The notes beneath the pieces were generated by a model. That model searched no databases, was not told the origin of the DNA, and saw nothing but the letters and a program-made list of their open reading frames with translations. The position numbers and the translations under genes were made by a program. From contig NZ_DRGM01000023.1 in the NCBI RefSeq assembly GCF_011050055.1, positions 1 through 64,000 on the forward strand: 64,000 nt of DNA. The letters are read 5' to 3'. Of this stretch, positions 26,518 to 35,868 are shown one piece after another (within the stretch, counting starts at the first letter, position 1; every line of letters begins with the position of its first letter). The stretch is from Pseudoalteromonas prydzensis. Its GTDB lineage: Bacteria > Pseudomonadota > Gammaproteobacteria > Enterobacterales > Alteromonadaceae.

Positions 26518-28731
26518 ATGTTAAACAAAACAACTTCGACAGTAACAAAAGTTGCCGTTGCTGTTTCATTACTTATCGCAAGTAACAGCCAAGCTGCGAC
26601 TGACGTTAAATCAAATAATTTTTGGTGGCCTGAACAACTTAACCTAAGCCAACTACGTGCGCACGGTGCAGAATCAGATCCAATGGGCGAGAACTTCAAC
26701 TACAAAGACGCCTTTTTGAGTTTAGATCTTAAAGAAGTTGAAGCCGATATCGCAAAAGTCCTCACCGATTCACAAGATTGGTGGCCAGCAGATTATGGTC
26801 ATTATGGCCCGTTTTTTATCCGTATGGCATGGCACGCATCGGGCACCTATCGTACCTTTGATGGTCGCGGTGGCGCAGGTGGAGGCCAACAACGCTTTGA
26901 TCCACTAAACAGCTGGCCTGATAATGCGAACCTAGACAAAGCACGCCGTTTACTTTGGCCAATCAAGCAAAAATATGGGCGCAATATTTCATGGGCCGAC
27001 TTAATTGCCTTAACTGGTAACGTTGCACTTGAATCGATGGGCTTTAAAACCTTTGGTTTTGCCGGTGGCCGTGAAGACGATTGGGAACCAGATCACGTAT
27101 ACTGGGGCCCTGAAGGGAAAATGCTAACCGACGAGCGACGCGACAAAAAAGGCAAACTTAAAGGCCCGCTAGCAGCGGTAGAAATGGGTTTAATTTACGT
27201 TAATCCAGAAGGCCCACACGGAAACCCAGATCCATTACTTGCCGCAGACGATATTCGTATGTCATTTGGCCGTATGGCAATGAACGATGAAGAAATCGTT
27301 GCCTTAATAGCCGGTGGTCATAGCTTTGGTAAGGCACATGGCGCTAAAAAAGCTGATTGCTTAGATGCAGAGCCAGCTGCCGCAGGTATCGAAGAGCAAG
27401 GCTTAGGCTGGAAAAACAAATGTGGTAAAGGCCACTCAGAAGACACCATAACCTCAGGCCTTGAAGGTGCATGGACAGTTACGCCAACACGCTGGTCAAT
27501 TAACTACCTGCAAAACTTATTTAACTTTGAGTGGGAAAAAACCAAAAGCCCAGCAGGTGCAACACAGTGGATCCCCGTAAACGGCCAAGCTTCTAGCCTA
27601 GTGCCAGATGCACACATAAAAAATAAGCGTCATGCGCCTATTATGTTCACTACCGATATCGCCTTGAAAAAGGATCCTGAGTTCCGTAAAATTTCTCAGC
27701 GTTTCTTAAACGATCCTAAAGAGTTTGAACTGGCATTTGCCAAAGCGTGGTTCAAACTAAATCACCGTGATATGGGCCCACGTGCACGCTACTTAGGTGA
27801 CCAAGTACCAGAAGAAGTATTGATCTGGCAAGATTACATTCCAGCAGCTGATCACCCACTGGTAAACAACAAAGATGTCACTAACTTAAAAGCGTCGATT
27901 TTAGATTCAGGCTTGACTGTACCAGAGCTTGTTCGTGTTGCTTGGGCCTCAGCGGCAAGCTACCGTGATACCGATATGCGTGGTGGCGCAAATGGCGCAC
28001 GTTTACGTTTAGCACCACAAAAAGACTGGCCAGTAAACAACCCTAAAGAAGTGCAAAAAGTACTTGCTAAGCTTGAAAACATCCAAACTAAGTTTAATAA
28101 GAACGCCGCAGACGGTAAAAAAATATCACTTGCGGACATGATTGTACTCGGTGGCGCTACAGCCATTGAAAAAGCGGCCAAAGATGCAGGCTACTCAGTA
28201 AACGTACCATTTCAAGCAGGCCGTATGGATGCATCATTGGAAATGACCGATGTTGAGTCATTCGACGTGCTTGAGCCAACAGCTGACGCGTTTCGTAACT
28301 ACTATAGCTCGGCGTGGAAATCACCAGCCGAAATGCTAGTAGAACGTGCCGACTTACTGAGCTTATCGGTACCTGAAATGACCGCACTTGTCGGTGGTAT
28401 GCGTGCTTTAAATGCAAATACTAACCAAACTAAACACGGTGTTTTCACGGCAAAGCCAGGCACATTAAATAACGACTTTTTTGTGAACCTACTTGATATG
28501 TCAACTAAGTGGTCTAAGTCATCGACAGAGGGCATTTACGAAGGCCGCGACCGCCAATCAGGAAAGCTTAAGTGGACCGCCACTCCGGTTGATTTAATCT
28601 TTGGTTCTAACTCAGAGCTTCGTTCGATTGCTGAAGTGTATGCCGCAGATGACGCAAAACAAAAGTTTGTTGATGACTTTGTTGCTGCGTGGACAAAAGT
28701 GATGACACTCGACCGCTTCGATCTACGTTAA
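26518..28731 (+). CDS. katG: Exported catalase-peroxidase
   Basis: Bifunctional heme catalase/peroxidase of 737 aa. The distal site is R102-M-A-W105-H106 in [13 protein letters not shown] and the proximal heme ligand is H268 in [11 protein letters not shown], so the N-terminal catalytic domain is intact; the C-terminal half is the usual inactive repeat. The first 28 residues form a signal peptide (basic start, hydrophobic core, SQAA cleavage), so the enzyme should be periplasmic, unlike the common cytosolic KatG. The ATG at 26518 has AGGAGA 8 nt upstream; a longer TTG start is rejected because it would precede a normal signal peptide. The gene is monocistronic with its own terminator. The periplasmic KatP/KatG2 type is the closest functional description. 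Confidence 0.93.
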   Translation: MLNKTTSTVTKVAVAVSLLIASNSQAATDVKSNNFWWPEQLNLSQLRAHGAESDPMGENFNYKDAFLSLDLKEVEADIAKVLTDSQDWWPADYGHYGPFFIRMAWHASGTYRTFDGRGGAGGGQQRFDPLNSWPDNANLDKARRLLWPIKQKYGRNISWADLIALTGNVALESMGFKTFGFAGGREDDWEPDHVYWGPEGKMLTDERRDKKGKLKGPLAAVEMGLIYVNPEGPHGNPDPLLAADDIRMSFGRMAMNDEEIVALIAGGHSFGKAHGAKKADCLDAEPAAAGIEEQGLGWKNKCGKGHSEDTITSGLEGAWTVTPTRWSINYLQNLFNFEWEKTKSPAGATQWIPVNGQASSLVPDAHIKNKRHAPIMFTTDIALKKDPEFRKISQRFLNDPKEFELAFAKAWFKLNHRDMGPRARYLGDQVPEEVLIWQDYIPAADHPLVNNKDVTNLKASILDSGLTVPELVRVAWASAASYRDTDMRGGANGARLRLAPQKDWPVNNPKEVQKVLAKLENIQTKFNKNAADGKKISLADMIVLGGATAIEKAAKDAGYSVNVPFQAGRMDASLEMTDVESFDVLEPTADAFRNYYSSAWKSPAEMLVERADLLSLSVPEMTALVGGMRALNANTNQTKHGVFTAKPGTLNNDFFVNLLDMSTKWSKSSTEGIYEGRDRQSGKLKWTATPVDLIFGSNSELRSIAEVYAADDAKQKFVDDFVAAWTKVMTLDRFDLR

Positions 28732-28777
28732 GCGTTTATTTTCATAATTAACCAAGCCGCTTTTTATCATCAATCTG

Positions 28778-28808
28778 AAGCGCGGTATGAAACCGCGCTT
28801 GTATATTT
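28778..28808 (+). terminator. katG terminator
   Basis: AAGCGCGGT and ACCGCGCTT form a perfect 9-bp stem with a 5-nt loop, followed by GTATATTTTTG. It lies 47 bp after the katG stop. A similar hairpin recurs at 29062-29092. Confidence 0.75.
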
Positions 28809-28830
28809 TTGAGTTTACAGTGAGTCAAAA

Positions 28831-29020
28831 TTACTCAGCTGAAGTTACTGCCTCAACAGAGCGTTCATCGCTCAATAAATACTTATCAAGCCATTGCTCT
28901 TGCTCCCACAACACATGCAGTAAACTCTTGCGAGCGTAAGGTAACATCACTAAACGCGCTTCTTTACCTAAACCTTTCAGTGCAGCGTACATACGCTCGC
29001 TTTGCATCGGGAAGGTGCCG
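28831..29020 (-). pseudogene. Decayed partial copy of the neighbouring S9 peptidase 3' end
   Basis: The stretch reads on the minus strand as the last 60 or so codons of an S9 peptidase and is nearly identical to 29120-29309 of the intact gene (MQSERMYAALKGLGKEARL, then LHVLWEQEQWL, LLSDE). Homology stops abruptly at about 29020, so only the C-terminus was kept. An 18-bp in-frame deletion removes the six codons that in the intact gene include the catalytic His777, and the end differs (SVEAVTSAE instead of PSAE). It looks like the remnant of a tandem duplication whose 5' part was lost. Confidence 0.85.
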
Positions 29021-29061
29021 TGAGATTAAGGGTGGGTCTTCTTGGCTGACGCTCTGAAATC

Positions 29062-29092
29062 AAAAAAGCGCGATATCAAACCACGCTTTTAA
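29062..29092 (-). terminator. Terminator of the S9 peptidase gene
   Basis: AAAAGCG and CGCTTTT pair around a 13-nt loop, and on the minus strand the stem runs into TTTTTT, about 30 bp after the stop at 29120. Its GAAGCGCG-like core resembles the katG terminator, which suggests that the duplicated segment included a terminator. Confidence 0.55.
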
Positions 29093-29119
29093 TCCTAGCT
29101 ATAACTTACTGAATTTCAG

Positions 29120-31546
29120 CTATTCTGCTGACGGCTCGTCACTTAATAAATATTTTTCAAGCCACTGCTCTTGCTCCCAAAGCACATGCAGTAAACTCTT
29201 ACGAGCACGGTAGCCGTGAGCTTCGTAAGGTAACATCACTAAGCGCGCTTCTTTACCTAAGCCTTTGAGTGCTGCGTACATACGCTCGCTCTGCATCGGG
29301 AAGGTGCCCGAATTAGGATCCTCCTGACCGTGGATCATAAGCATTGGCTCATTTATCTTTTCAGCATGAAAAAACGGTGACATATTGGCGTATACATCCT
29401 GTGCTTGCCAAAAATCACGCTCTTCACCTTGAAACCCAAACGGCGTTAAGGTGCGATTATACGCGCCACTGCGGGCAATACCGGTTTTAAATAAATCACT
29501 GTGCGCTAATAAGTTCGCTACCATAAAGGCACCATATGAATGGCCTGCAATAGCAATTTTATCTTTATCCGCTATGCCTTTTTCGACCAGCACATCAACC
29601 GCAGCTTTGGCACTTGCAACTAACTGTTTTCTAAATAAATCATTCGGCTCTTTGCCTTCTACGCCAACAATGGGCATTTTCGGATCGTCAAATACGGCAA
29701 TACCTTTAGCAAGGTAAGGCATTGGGCCCCAATAACCAACATAAGTAAATTCATATGGCGATTCACGCACTTGTGATGCAACCGCTTTGTCTTTGTATTC
29801 CAGTGGGTATGCCCACATTAACACCGGTAATGGGCCTTGGCTTTTGTCGTAACCAGGTGGTAAGTAAAGTGTCCCAGAAAGCTCAACACCATCATCACGT
29901 TTATAACGGACCAGCTCTTTTGTTACACCTTTAAACGCCGGATATGGATGCTCAAACGTAGTGAGTTGAGTCAGCGTGTCATCGTCTAAATCACGAATGA
30001 AAAAGTTAGGTTGCTGCGTTTTAGATTCGCGAATAGTGATTAATCGCTCACCTTCATCATCAAGCATAGCGCGTACGCGTTCATAGTAAGGCGCTTTTGA
30101 TTGCCATAAACGCTTGGTTGTATTGGTTTTAATGTCGTATTGATCTAAAAACGGCACATTTCCTTGCTCAGACGCTCCATCGCCACGCAAGAATATATAA
30201 CGACCGCCGACCACTTTAATAACGTTTGCACCAAGATCATTATGTTCATAAATAACATCGCCGGGATCTTTATAGGCATCGTTATAACTGCGCTGTGAAA
30301 ATAATACGCGGTTGCGATCCGCATTGCGCGGTTGGATAACATAGGTACGTACTTGGCGATCACTAAAACGCCATTCGGTTAATAAAGCAACGTTTTCATT
30401 GGCCCATTGCATGCCTGAAAAACGACGTTCAACTTTGGCAAACAGTTTTGCTTCGCGTTTAAAAGGCGAACGTAAACTATATAAATAATCATGATGAGGC
30501 ACATCGGTTTTCATATCGCCGCCATCTTGCGCCTGCGCCCAAATGATTTCAGCACCTTGATCGTCACGCCACTGAAAATCACGGCGCCCGGTGCGTACAC
30601 TGTCATAACCCTGCGGGATATTATCGGCAAGCGGCTGTTTAGCTAGTTCTACCAATGTATAACCGCGCATTCCCCATACCTGCCATGTTGTTGCAAAACG
30701 GCTATACGGCACTTGATAAGAAAAAGGTTCATCAATGCTTGCTACTAATATATTGGTTGAATCAGGTGAAATTGAAAATGATTTAAATAATGCTGGCTGA
30801 CCAATTGCTGAGGCAACACCACTCATCGGAATATAGCTTAACTGCCCTTGACCATAAAACTTAAACTGCTGTTCATCAAATGGGCTAGTTAATAAATTTT
30901 GGTAAGTCCGCGCAGGGGCTTTTTGACCGCTACTTTGTTGAATAATCGGTACTATGCTGTTGCTGTCGTTGGCTAATCTTGGTTTACCCAAGTTAACAGC
31001 CACATTGGCAACAATAGCCGTGCTATCTGGCAACCACTGATAGGGGGCTGCGGTTAACACGGAATTAAGCGACACGTCTGACAACTGTCGTGCTTGTTTT
31101 GTTTGCGTGTTATAAACCCATAAGTTTGCTTGTGTTGGCTGCTCAACAATAAACGCGAGGTACTCACTATTACTTGACCATTTAGGCGAGCGGATCACCC
31201 CGTTTGGCAAATTATTAACTGCAATCACAGCTCCCGTCGCAATGTGCTTTAATTGCAGGCCACTAAATTTAGTACGAGGACGAGAGCGGGAAAAATTAGC
31301 TGGGTTTAGCTGTATTCCTGCTAATTTTAGTTCTTCTTTCGCTAAATCATCCAGTGTCTCTACACGTTTACGATCAAATAGCGCCAACCATTGACCATCG
31401 CCCGATAAATAACTGCTAGGTGCTAATTTTGCGTCAACTAATGCTGCTAAATCACTGGAGGGGGTTTGATAGCCTTGTGCAGCAAGTGCTGAGCCAGTAA
31501 CACTAACACTCAACACAAATGCCAATAAAAGCTTGATACCTTTCAT
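29120..31546 (-). CDS. Exported S9 prolyl-oligopeptidase-family peptidase, glutamyl-endopeptidase-like
   Basis: Secreted or periplasmic serine peptidase of 808 aa. The signal peptide ends at SALAA; an N-terminal beta-propeller covers about 60-560 and the alpha/beta-hydrolase domain about 570-800. The triad is S670 in GHSYGAFMVAN, D743 in HGQEDPNSG and H777 in YEAHGYR. FDDPKMPIVGVEGKEPND is typical of the glutamyl-endopeptidase (S9D) branch known from plastids and bacteria, so cleavage after Glu in peptides is a reasonable guess. A broken partial copy lies just downstream. A LacI gene is divergent with 144 bp between, but no operator was identified. Family confident, specificity inferred. Confidence 0.9.
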   Translation of the reverse strand: MKGIKLLLAFVLSVSVTGSALAAQGYQTPSSDLAALVDAKLAPSSYLSGDGQWLALFDRKRVETLDDLAKEELKLAGIQLNPANFSRSRPRTKFSGLQLKHIATGAVIAVNNLPNGVIRSPKWSSNSEYLAFIVEQPTQANLWVYNTQTKQARQLSDVSLNSVLTAAPYQWLPDSTAIVANVAVNLGKPRLANDSNSIVPIIQQSSGQKAPARTYQNLLTSPFDEQQFKFYGQGQLSYIPMSGVASAIGQPALFKSFSISPDSTNILVASIDEPFSYQVPYSRFATTWQVWGMRGYTLVELAKQPLADNIPQGYDSVRTGRRDFQWRDDQGAEIIWAQAQDGGDMKTDVPHHDYLYSLRSPFKREAKLFAKVERRFSGMQWANENVALLTEWRFSDRQVRTYVIQPRNADRNRVLFSQRSYNDAYKDPGDVIYEHNDLGANVIKVVGGRYIFLRGDGASEQGNVPFLDQYDIKTNTTKRLWQSKAPYYERVRAMLDDEGERLITIRESKTQQPNFFIRDLDDDTLTQLTTFEHPYPAFKGVTKELVRYKRDDGVELSGTLYLPPGYDKSQGPLPVLMWAYPLEYKDKAVASQVRESPYEFTYVGYWGPMPYLAKGIAVFDDPKMPIVGVEGKEPNDLFRKQLVASAKAAVDVLVEKGIADKDKIAIAGHSYGAFMVANLLAHSDLFKTGIARSGAYNRTLTPFGFQGEERDFWQAQDVYANMSPFFHAEKINEPMLMIHGQEDPNSGTFPMQSERMYAALKGLGKEARLVMLPYEAHGYRARKSLLHVLWEQEQWLEKYLLSDEPSAE

Positions 31547-31690
31547 GGTTTATCCTTGATTTTTATTATTAATGGCTGTATCTAAACATGTTTTGATACA
31601 TTCATAAAGTTTTTGCGAGTATTAGGTTTATATAGACAAACTGCGTTAAACTGGCTACTTAGTTCAAGCAATTGCTGACGCATAATTAAC

Positions 31691-32698
31691 ATGAAAACAA
31701 AAACCGATAAAATAACTATTTTTGACGTTGCCAGAGAAGCACAAGTTTCTAAGTCAACGGTGTCGTTAGTGCTTACCCAAAGTGACAAAGTCAGTGATAA
31801 AAGCAAAGCAAAAGTCTTACAGGCAATTGATGCATTAGGGTATGTTTATAACCGTGATGCAGCAGCACTGAGAAGTCGTCGCTCTAACTTAGTGGCGTTA
31901 GTGATCAACGATTTAACCAACCCTTATTCTGCGCAACTTGCTGTTGGCCTTGAAAACCATATTCATGCATTAGGCATGCTGCCAATGTTGGTCAATACTG
32001 CTGAAAGCGTAGAGCGTCAAACTCAAGTAGTTAAAACACTCAAAGAATATAATGTGGCTGCGTTTATTATGTGCCCTGCTCCTGGCACTACCCAGCAATG
32101 GGTTGACGGACTGATCGATAGTGGCTTTCCGGTTATTCACATTATGCGCGAAGTGCCCTTTTGTGGCGCGCCAACTATATTACCCGATAATAAAAAAGGC
32201 ACTCATTTAGCAACCTGCCATATTTTACAACAAGGTATTGAAGAGGTTGCATTTGTAGGTGGTACTGAGGATATTTCCGATCACCATGAACGTTTAAGTG
32301 GTTTTCACAGCGCTTTACAACAATTTAATTTACCTCAAGATAAACCAATCATTACCGCAGCCACGAATCGTCAAGGCGGACGTGATGCCTTTAACGCTCT
32401 ATACGCACAACATCCTCACACTAAAGCGATTATTTGTTTTAATGATGTTATTGCTTACGGTGTCATCGAAGCTATTCGTGAGCAGGGTTTAATACCAGGT
32501 AAAGACATTAAAGTCGTGGGTTTTGATGATTTAGCCGATTCATGCTTAATGTCGCCATCACTAAGTAGTGTCACTATTAATGCCGATGATATCGGTAAGC
32601 GTGCATGCCAAGTATTGCAAGAATTGCTCAATCAAAGTATCCCTGCGGTACGCACCTTAGTTGATGTTCAGTTACAGATAAGAGATTCAAGTCAATGA
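31691..32698 (+). CDS. LacI-family transcriptional regulator, MalI-like
   Basis: DNA-binding regulator of 335 aa. The LacI helix-turn-helix with hinge is at about 6-60 (ITIFDVAREAQVSKSTVSLVL), and a periplasmic-binding-like effector domain covers about 62-330. HTH and domain style are closest to E. coli MalI, but the effector cannot be read off. It overlaps the glycosyltransferase start by 4 bp (ATGA) and diverges from the S9 peptidase gene. The twin LacI-type operators at 57923 and 57965 are 25 kb away, and there is no evidence that this protein binds them. The ATG has no strong ribosome site. Confidence 0.87.
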   Translation: MKTKTDKITIFDVAREAQVSKSTVSLVLTQSDKVSDKSKAKVLQAIDALGYVYNRDAAALRSRRSNLVALVINDLTNPYSAQLAVGLENHIHALGMLPMLVNTAESVERQTQVVKTLKEYNVAAFIMCPAPGTTQQWVDGLIDSGFPVIHIMREVPFCGAPTILPDNKKGTHLATCHILQQGIEEVAFVGGTEDISDHHERLSGFHSALQQFNLPQDKPIITAATNRQGGRDAFNALYAQHPHTKAIICFNDVIAYGVIEAIREQGLIPGKDIKVVGFDDLADSCLMSPSLSSVTINADDIGKRACQVLQELLNQSIPAVRTLVDVQLQIRDSSQ

Positions 32699-33936
32699 AA
32701 AAAGTATTAGTAATTGGCTATGTGTGGCCAGAGCCAAATTCATCCGCCGCCGGCACCCATATGATGTCGCTGTTAAACGCCTTTAGAGCACAAGATTGGC
32801 AGGTTGAGTTTGCCAGCCCAGCACAAAAAACCGAGCATATGGTTAACCTTGATAACTACGGGATCAGCAGCGCGACAATCGCCCTTAATTGTTCAAGTTT
32901 TGATGAATATGTTAGCAACTACGCCCCTGATATCGTGATGTTTGACCGCTTTATGATGGAAGAGCAATTTGGCTGGCGAGTAGATAAATACTGCCCTAGT
33001 GCACTGAAAATTCTCGACACTGAAGATTTACAGTGTCTGCGTAATGCGCGCCATGAAGCCCATAAAGGGGGGCGAGCATTTAGTCACAGTGATTTACATT
33101 CTGACATTGCCAAGCGTGAAATCGCCGCGATTTTACGCTGTGACATAAGCTTAATTATTTCCAGCTTTGAAATGCAGTTGCTAGCAGATGTATTTAAGGT
33201 CGATAGCCGTTTGTTACACCATTTACCGTTTATGGTCGATTTAGCCTCACTCCCTGAGCAAACTAAATCATTTGCACAACGCCAACACTTTATGACCATT
33301 GGCAATTTTCGCCATGCACCTAACTGGGATGCCGTACTCTATTTACAACAAATTTGGCCACTCATTCGTAAACAACTGCCGCAGGCAGAGCTACACATTT
33401 ATGGCTCTTACCCACCGCCAAAGGCCACCGCGCTTAATAACCCCAAAACTGGCTTTTTAATAAAAGGTTGGGCGGATGATGCCTATCAAGTAATGGAAAA
33501 TGCCCGCGTCTGTTTATCACCGCTGCGTTTTGGTGCAGGCATTAAAGGTAAGCTGTTAGAGGCGATGATCATGCAAACACCTAGCGTAACAACCCCTATT
33601 GGTAGTGAAGGCATGCATGGAGATTTAGACTGGCCTGGCGTGGTAGCAACTGAGCCGCAACAATTTGCCGATGCCGCTGTAGCACTGTATCAAGATGAAG
33701 GCGTATTTAAACAGACACAAAAAGCTGCGACTCTTCTACTGCAAACATTTTATGACAAAAAATCATTATCCTTTGATTTAATGCATAAAATAACTACAAC
33801 TTTAGCTAATTTAACCCAACATCGTGAAGCCAATTTTACCGGGCAAATGCTTAAGCATCATACCATGCGCAGCACCCAATATATGGCGCAATGGATTGCA
33901 GCAAAAAATAACCAACCTCTCACTAGAAAAAACTAG
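32695..33936 (+). CDS. Glycosyltransferase, GT-B fold (family 4-like)
   Basis: Cytoplasmic glycosyltransferase of 413 aa. The N-terminal Rossmann half starts VLVIGYVWPEPNSSAAGTH, and the C-terminal nucleotide-sugar half has FLIKGWADDAYQVMENARV and then LSPLRFGAGIKGKLLEAMIM and TPIGSEGMHG. The GAGIKGKLLEAM block with its glutamate is the donor-binding motif of GT-B retaining enzymes. No membrane segment is seen. The gene is translationally coupled to a LacI regulator (ATGA), an unusual partner, and has no polysaccharide-biosynthesis genes nearby. Donor and acceptor sugars are unknown. Confidence 0.82.
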   Translation: MKKVLVIGYVWPEPNSSAAGTHMMSLLNAFRAQDWQVEFASPAQKTEHMVNLDNYGISSATIALNCSSFDEYVSNYAPDIVMFDRFMMEEQFGWRVDKYCPSALKILDTEDLQCLRNARHEAHKGGRAFSHSDLHSDIAKREIAAILRCDISLIISSFEMQLLADVFKVDSRLLHHLPFMVDLASLPEQTKSFAQRQHFMTIGNFRHAPNWDAVLYLQQIWPLIRKQLPQAELHIYGSYPPPKATALNNPKTGFLIKGWADDAYQVMENARVCLSPLRFGAGIKGKLLEAMIMQTPSVTTPIGSEGMHGDLDWPGVVATEPQQFADAAVALYQDEGVFKQTQKAATLLLQTFYDKKSLSFDLMHKITTTLANLTQHREANFTGQMLKHHTMRSTQYMAQWIAAKNNQPLTRKN

Positions 33937-34043
33937 ACAGGCGGGGATTTGTGTTTAAAATTCCCGCCAAACTAGGTAGGCAAATTTAGATGTGTTGTCT
34001 ATATTTTTTAACTGAATAATTTAAATTTTGGTTCAATACACAT

Positions 34044-35270
34044 TTGAAAACCGCAACGTTCACAGAAAAGCGCAAATTTATCGTTAAACTGGGCAAAATG
34101 CTCCATAAATATGGCACCCCAGCTTATCGACTCGAAGCCCACTTAATGGAAGTGGCGACTTACCTTGATCTTAAATCATCATTTGTGATGTCACCCACCT
34201 CTGTTACTTTTGTGATCTGGACTGATGGCCACGAAGACGAATACACCCACGTAGCCCGAGTTGATCCTGGCGATCACGATTTAGGTTCGTTAGCCGATAC
34301 CGATGATCTGGTGAATAAAATGCTCAATGGCGAACTCACACTACAAGAAGTTGATGTGCAACTCGACGCCATTTTTATTATGCCCAACCCGTATAATCGC
34401 TTTACTACAGGGGTTGCCTTTGCCACCTCTGGCGGTGCATTTGCAATGTTAATGGGCACCAGCTGGAATGACGTATTTTGGTCAGCTTTACTGACCTCTG
34501 TGGTCTACTTATTTGTACTATGGTCTGCGCGCTCAAAACGCGTAGCCCATATGTTAGAGCCATTAGTGGCGATAGTGTCGGCTATTTTGGCCTGCGCTGT
34601 AAGCGTGCATTTAGATGCTGGGATCAATATTCGCCTAGTGGTTCTCTCTGCCATTATCGTGTTTATACCTGGACTTGCATTAGCATTGGGCTTAGCTGAA
34701 CTTGCAGCGCGGCACTTAGTATCTGGTACAGCGCGGGTGATGGATGCCTTTATGCTGTTGTTTAAACTCTATTTTGGTGCATTCATCGGCATTGCGATTG
34801 GTTTTGCACTGTTTGGTCAAGCCGATTTTATACAACCTGAGCCTTTACCGAAATGGACCGCATGGCTGGCAATATTTTTACTCTGTAGTAGCTTAATTGT
34901 TATCTTTAGAACCAAACTAAAACACGCTACTTGGTCTATCGCCTCTGGCTTTATTGCTTATGGCAGCAGTATTGGCTCTGCAATGTATTTAGATTACACC
35001 TTAGGAACGTTTGTAGGCGCATTTGCGGTGGGCGTATTTAGTAACCTATTTAACCGCATAGCGAATGCTCCCGCTTCAATTGTTGCCATGCAAGGCTTGA
35101 TTGTATTAGTACCGGGCAGTAAAACTTACATAGGTTTAAACTCATTAATTGAAGGACAAGATTTTGTGTATGCCGAGCACATCGGCCAACAAACCTTCCT
35201 GATATTTATGTCACTGGTGGCTGGATTGATCTTTGCAAACGTTGCACTGCCACCGAAAAAGAGTTTGTAA
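34044..35270 (+). CDS. ThrE-family threonine/serine exporter
   Basis: Inner-membrane protein of 408 aa. An N-terminal DUF1212-type soluble domain (about 1-120, with KYGTPAYRLEAHLMEV and SPTSVTFVIW) is followed by about ten helices, with the GLALALGLAELAARHLVSGTARVMDA motif near 213-238. This two-part layout is that of ThrE, the proton-driven exporter of threonine and serine, as a single fused protein. The TTG start at 34044 is taken because homology-like sequence begins there; there is no obvious ribosome site, and the next ATG (34098) would cut into the domain. The gene stands alone with a strong terminator. Confidence 0.85.
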   Translation: MKTATFTEKRKFIVKLGKMLHKYGTPAYRLEAHLMEVATYLDLKSSFVMSPTSVTFVIWTDGHEDEYTHVARVDPGDHDLGSLADTDDLVNKMLNGELTLQEVDVQLDAIFIMPNPYNRFTTGVAFATSGGAFAMLMGTSWNDVFWSALLTSVVYLFVLWSARSKRVAHMLEPLVAIVSAILACAVSVHLDAGINIRLVVLSAIIVFIPGLALALGLAELAARHLVSGTARVMDAFMLLFKLYFGAFIGIAIGFALFGQADFIQPEPLPKWTAWLAIFLLCSSLIVIFRTKLKHATWSIASGFIAYGSSIGSAMYLDYTLGTFVGAFAVGVFSNLFNRIANAPASIVAMQGLIVLVPGSKTYIGLNSLIEGQDFVYAEHIGQQTFLIFMSLVAGLIFANVALPPKKSL

Positions 35271-35273
35271 ACC

Positions 35274-35308
35274 AATTAAGAGCCTGTTCGACAAGGCTCT
35301 TAATTTAG
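35274..35308 (+). terminator. Strong hairpin after the ThrE gene
   Basis: AATTAAGAGCCT and AGGCTCTTAATT form a perfect 12-bp stem around an 8-nt loop directly after the ThrE stop, followed by TAGAGTTC and a later AATTT. The stem is long; the U-run is provided by the stem's own AATT end. Confidence 0.7.
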
Positions 35309-35400
35309 AGTTCTTAATTTAAAAGAAACGCATAAATTAATATGCTAGTGAATTCCTTTATCCTGATGTCTGCACTCGCCACTGCTGATTTCCCTACCTG

Positions 35401-35462
35401 ACCTTTTACCTTTTACCTTTTACCTTTTACCTTTTACCTTTTACCTTTTACCTTTTACCTTT
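35401..35462. repeat. Heptanucleotide tandem repeat (ACCTTTT)n
   Basis: Eight perfect copies of ACCTTTT run head to tail from 35401 to 35456, with a ninth partial copy (ACCTTT) to 35462. The tract is purely pyrimidine on this strand apart from the A. It lies about 400 bp upstream of the TBDR start at 35869 in a non-coding region. Such simple-sequence repeats can change length by slippage; whether this one affects expression is not known. Confidence 0.9.
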
Positions 35463-35868
35463 CATTTTTTAATCCACTAATTGTGAATTACAATAATTAA
35501 AAACACAAAACCAATTAAATAAACTTAACTTATTAAAGAAAAACAAAAGCAGTGAAAATAATAAGCAACTGATAAAAACAAATAAATAAAATTAAAACAA
35601 GATTACATTTTAAAATTTGTTACTTTCACAACTATTCATCTCGATTCAAGACTCTAATTTTTAAAAGGCGTTTAATAGAGCCACAAACAAAACTGGCAGT
35701 GGTTATTTTTTATATGCGAAGTAACCATAAGCTAATCACTTAGCCGCTAATCTAGTTTGTAGACAACGGTCTTATCAAATTCGACTATTAAAAATGACTA
35801 TATAAGTACGAATGGTAAGTCCTCATTTGACACAACAAAATGAAGTTTTGATTCAAGGGGAATCGAGG
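35463..35868. other. Long AT-rich upstream region of the TBDR gene
   Basis: This is about 400 bp of AT-rich DNA with many A-tracts between the tandem repeat and the receptor start. No coding frame, Fur-like site, LacI-type palindrome or terminator was recognised. It probably contains the receptor promoter with a long leader. Confidence 0.4.

Noticed and set aside
31584..31593. AAACATGTTT palindrome in the S9/LacI divergent region as LacI operator
   Set aside because: Short, AT-rich and without the central CG step typical of LacI operators; too likely by chance.
31691..32698. LacI regulator at 31691 as the repressor of the laminarin locus
   Set aside because: It is 25 kb away, belongs to another operon and has no matching palindrome near its own promoter.
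35341..35401. Short frame starting at 35342 as a leader peptide
   Set aside because: Nineteen codons with no ribosome site and no attenuator-like structure; not supportable.
35401..35462. Tandem repeat as a CRISPR array
   Set aside because: Units are 7 bp and directly adjacent, with no spacers and no cas genes.
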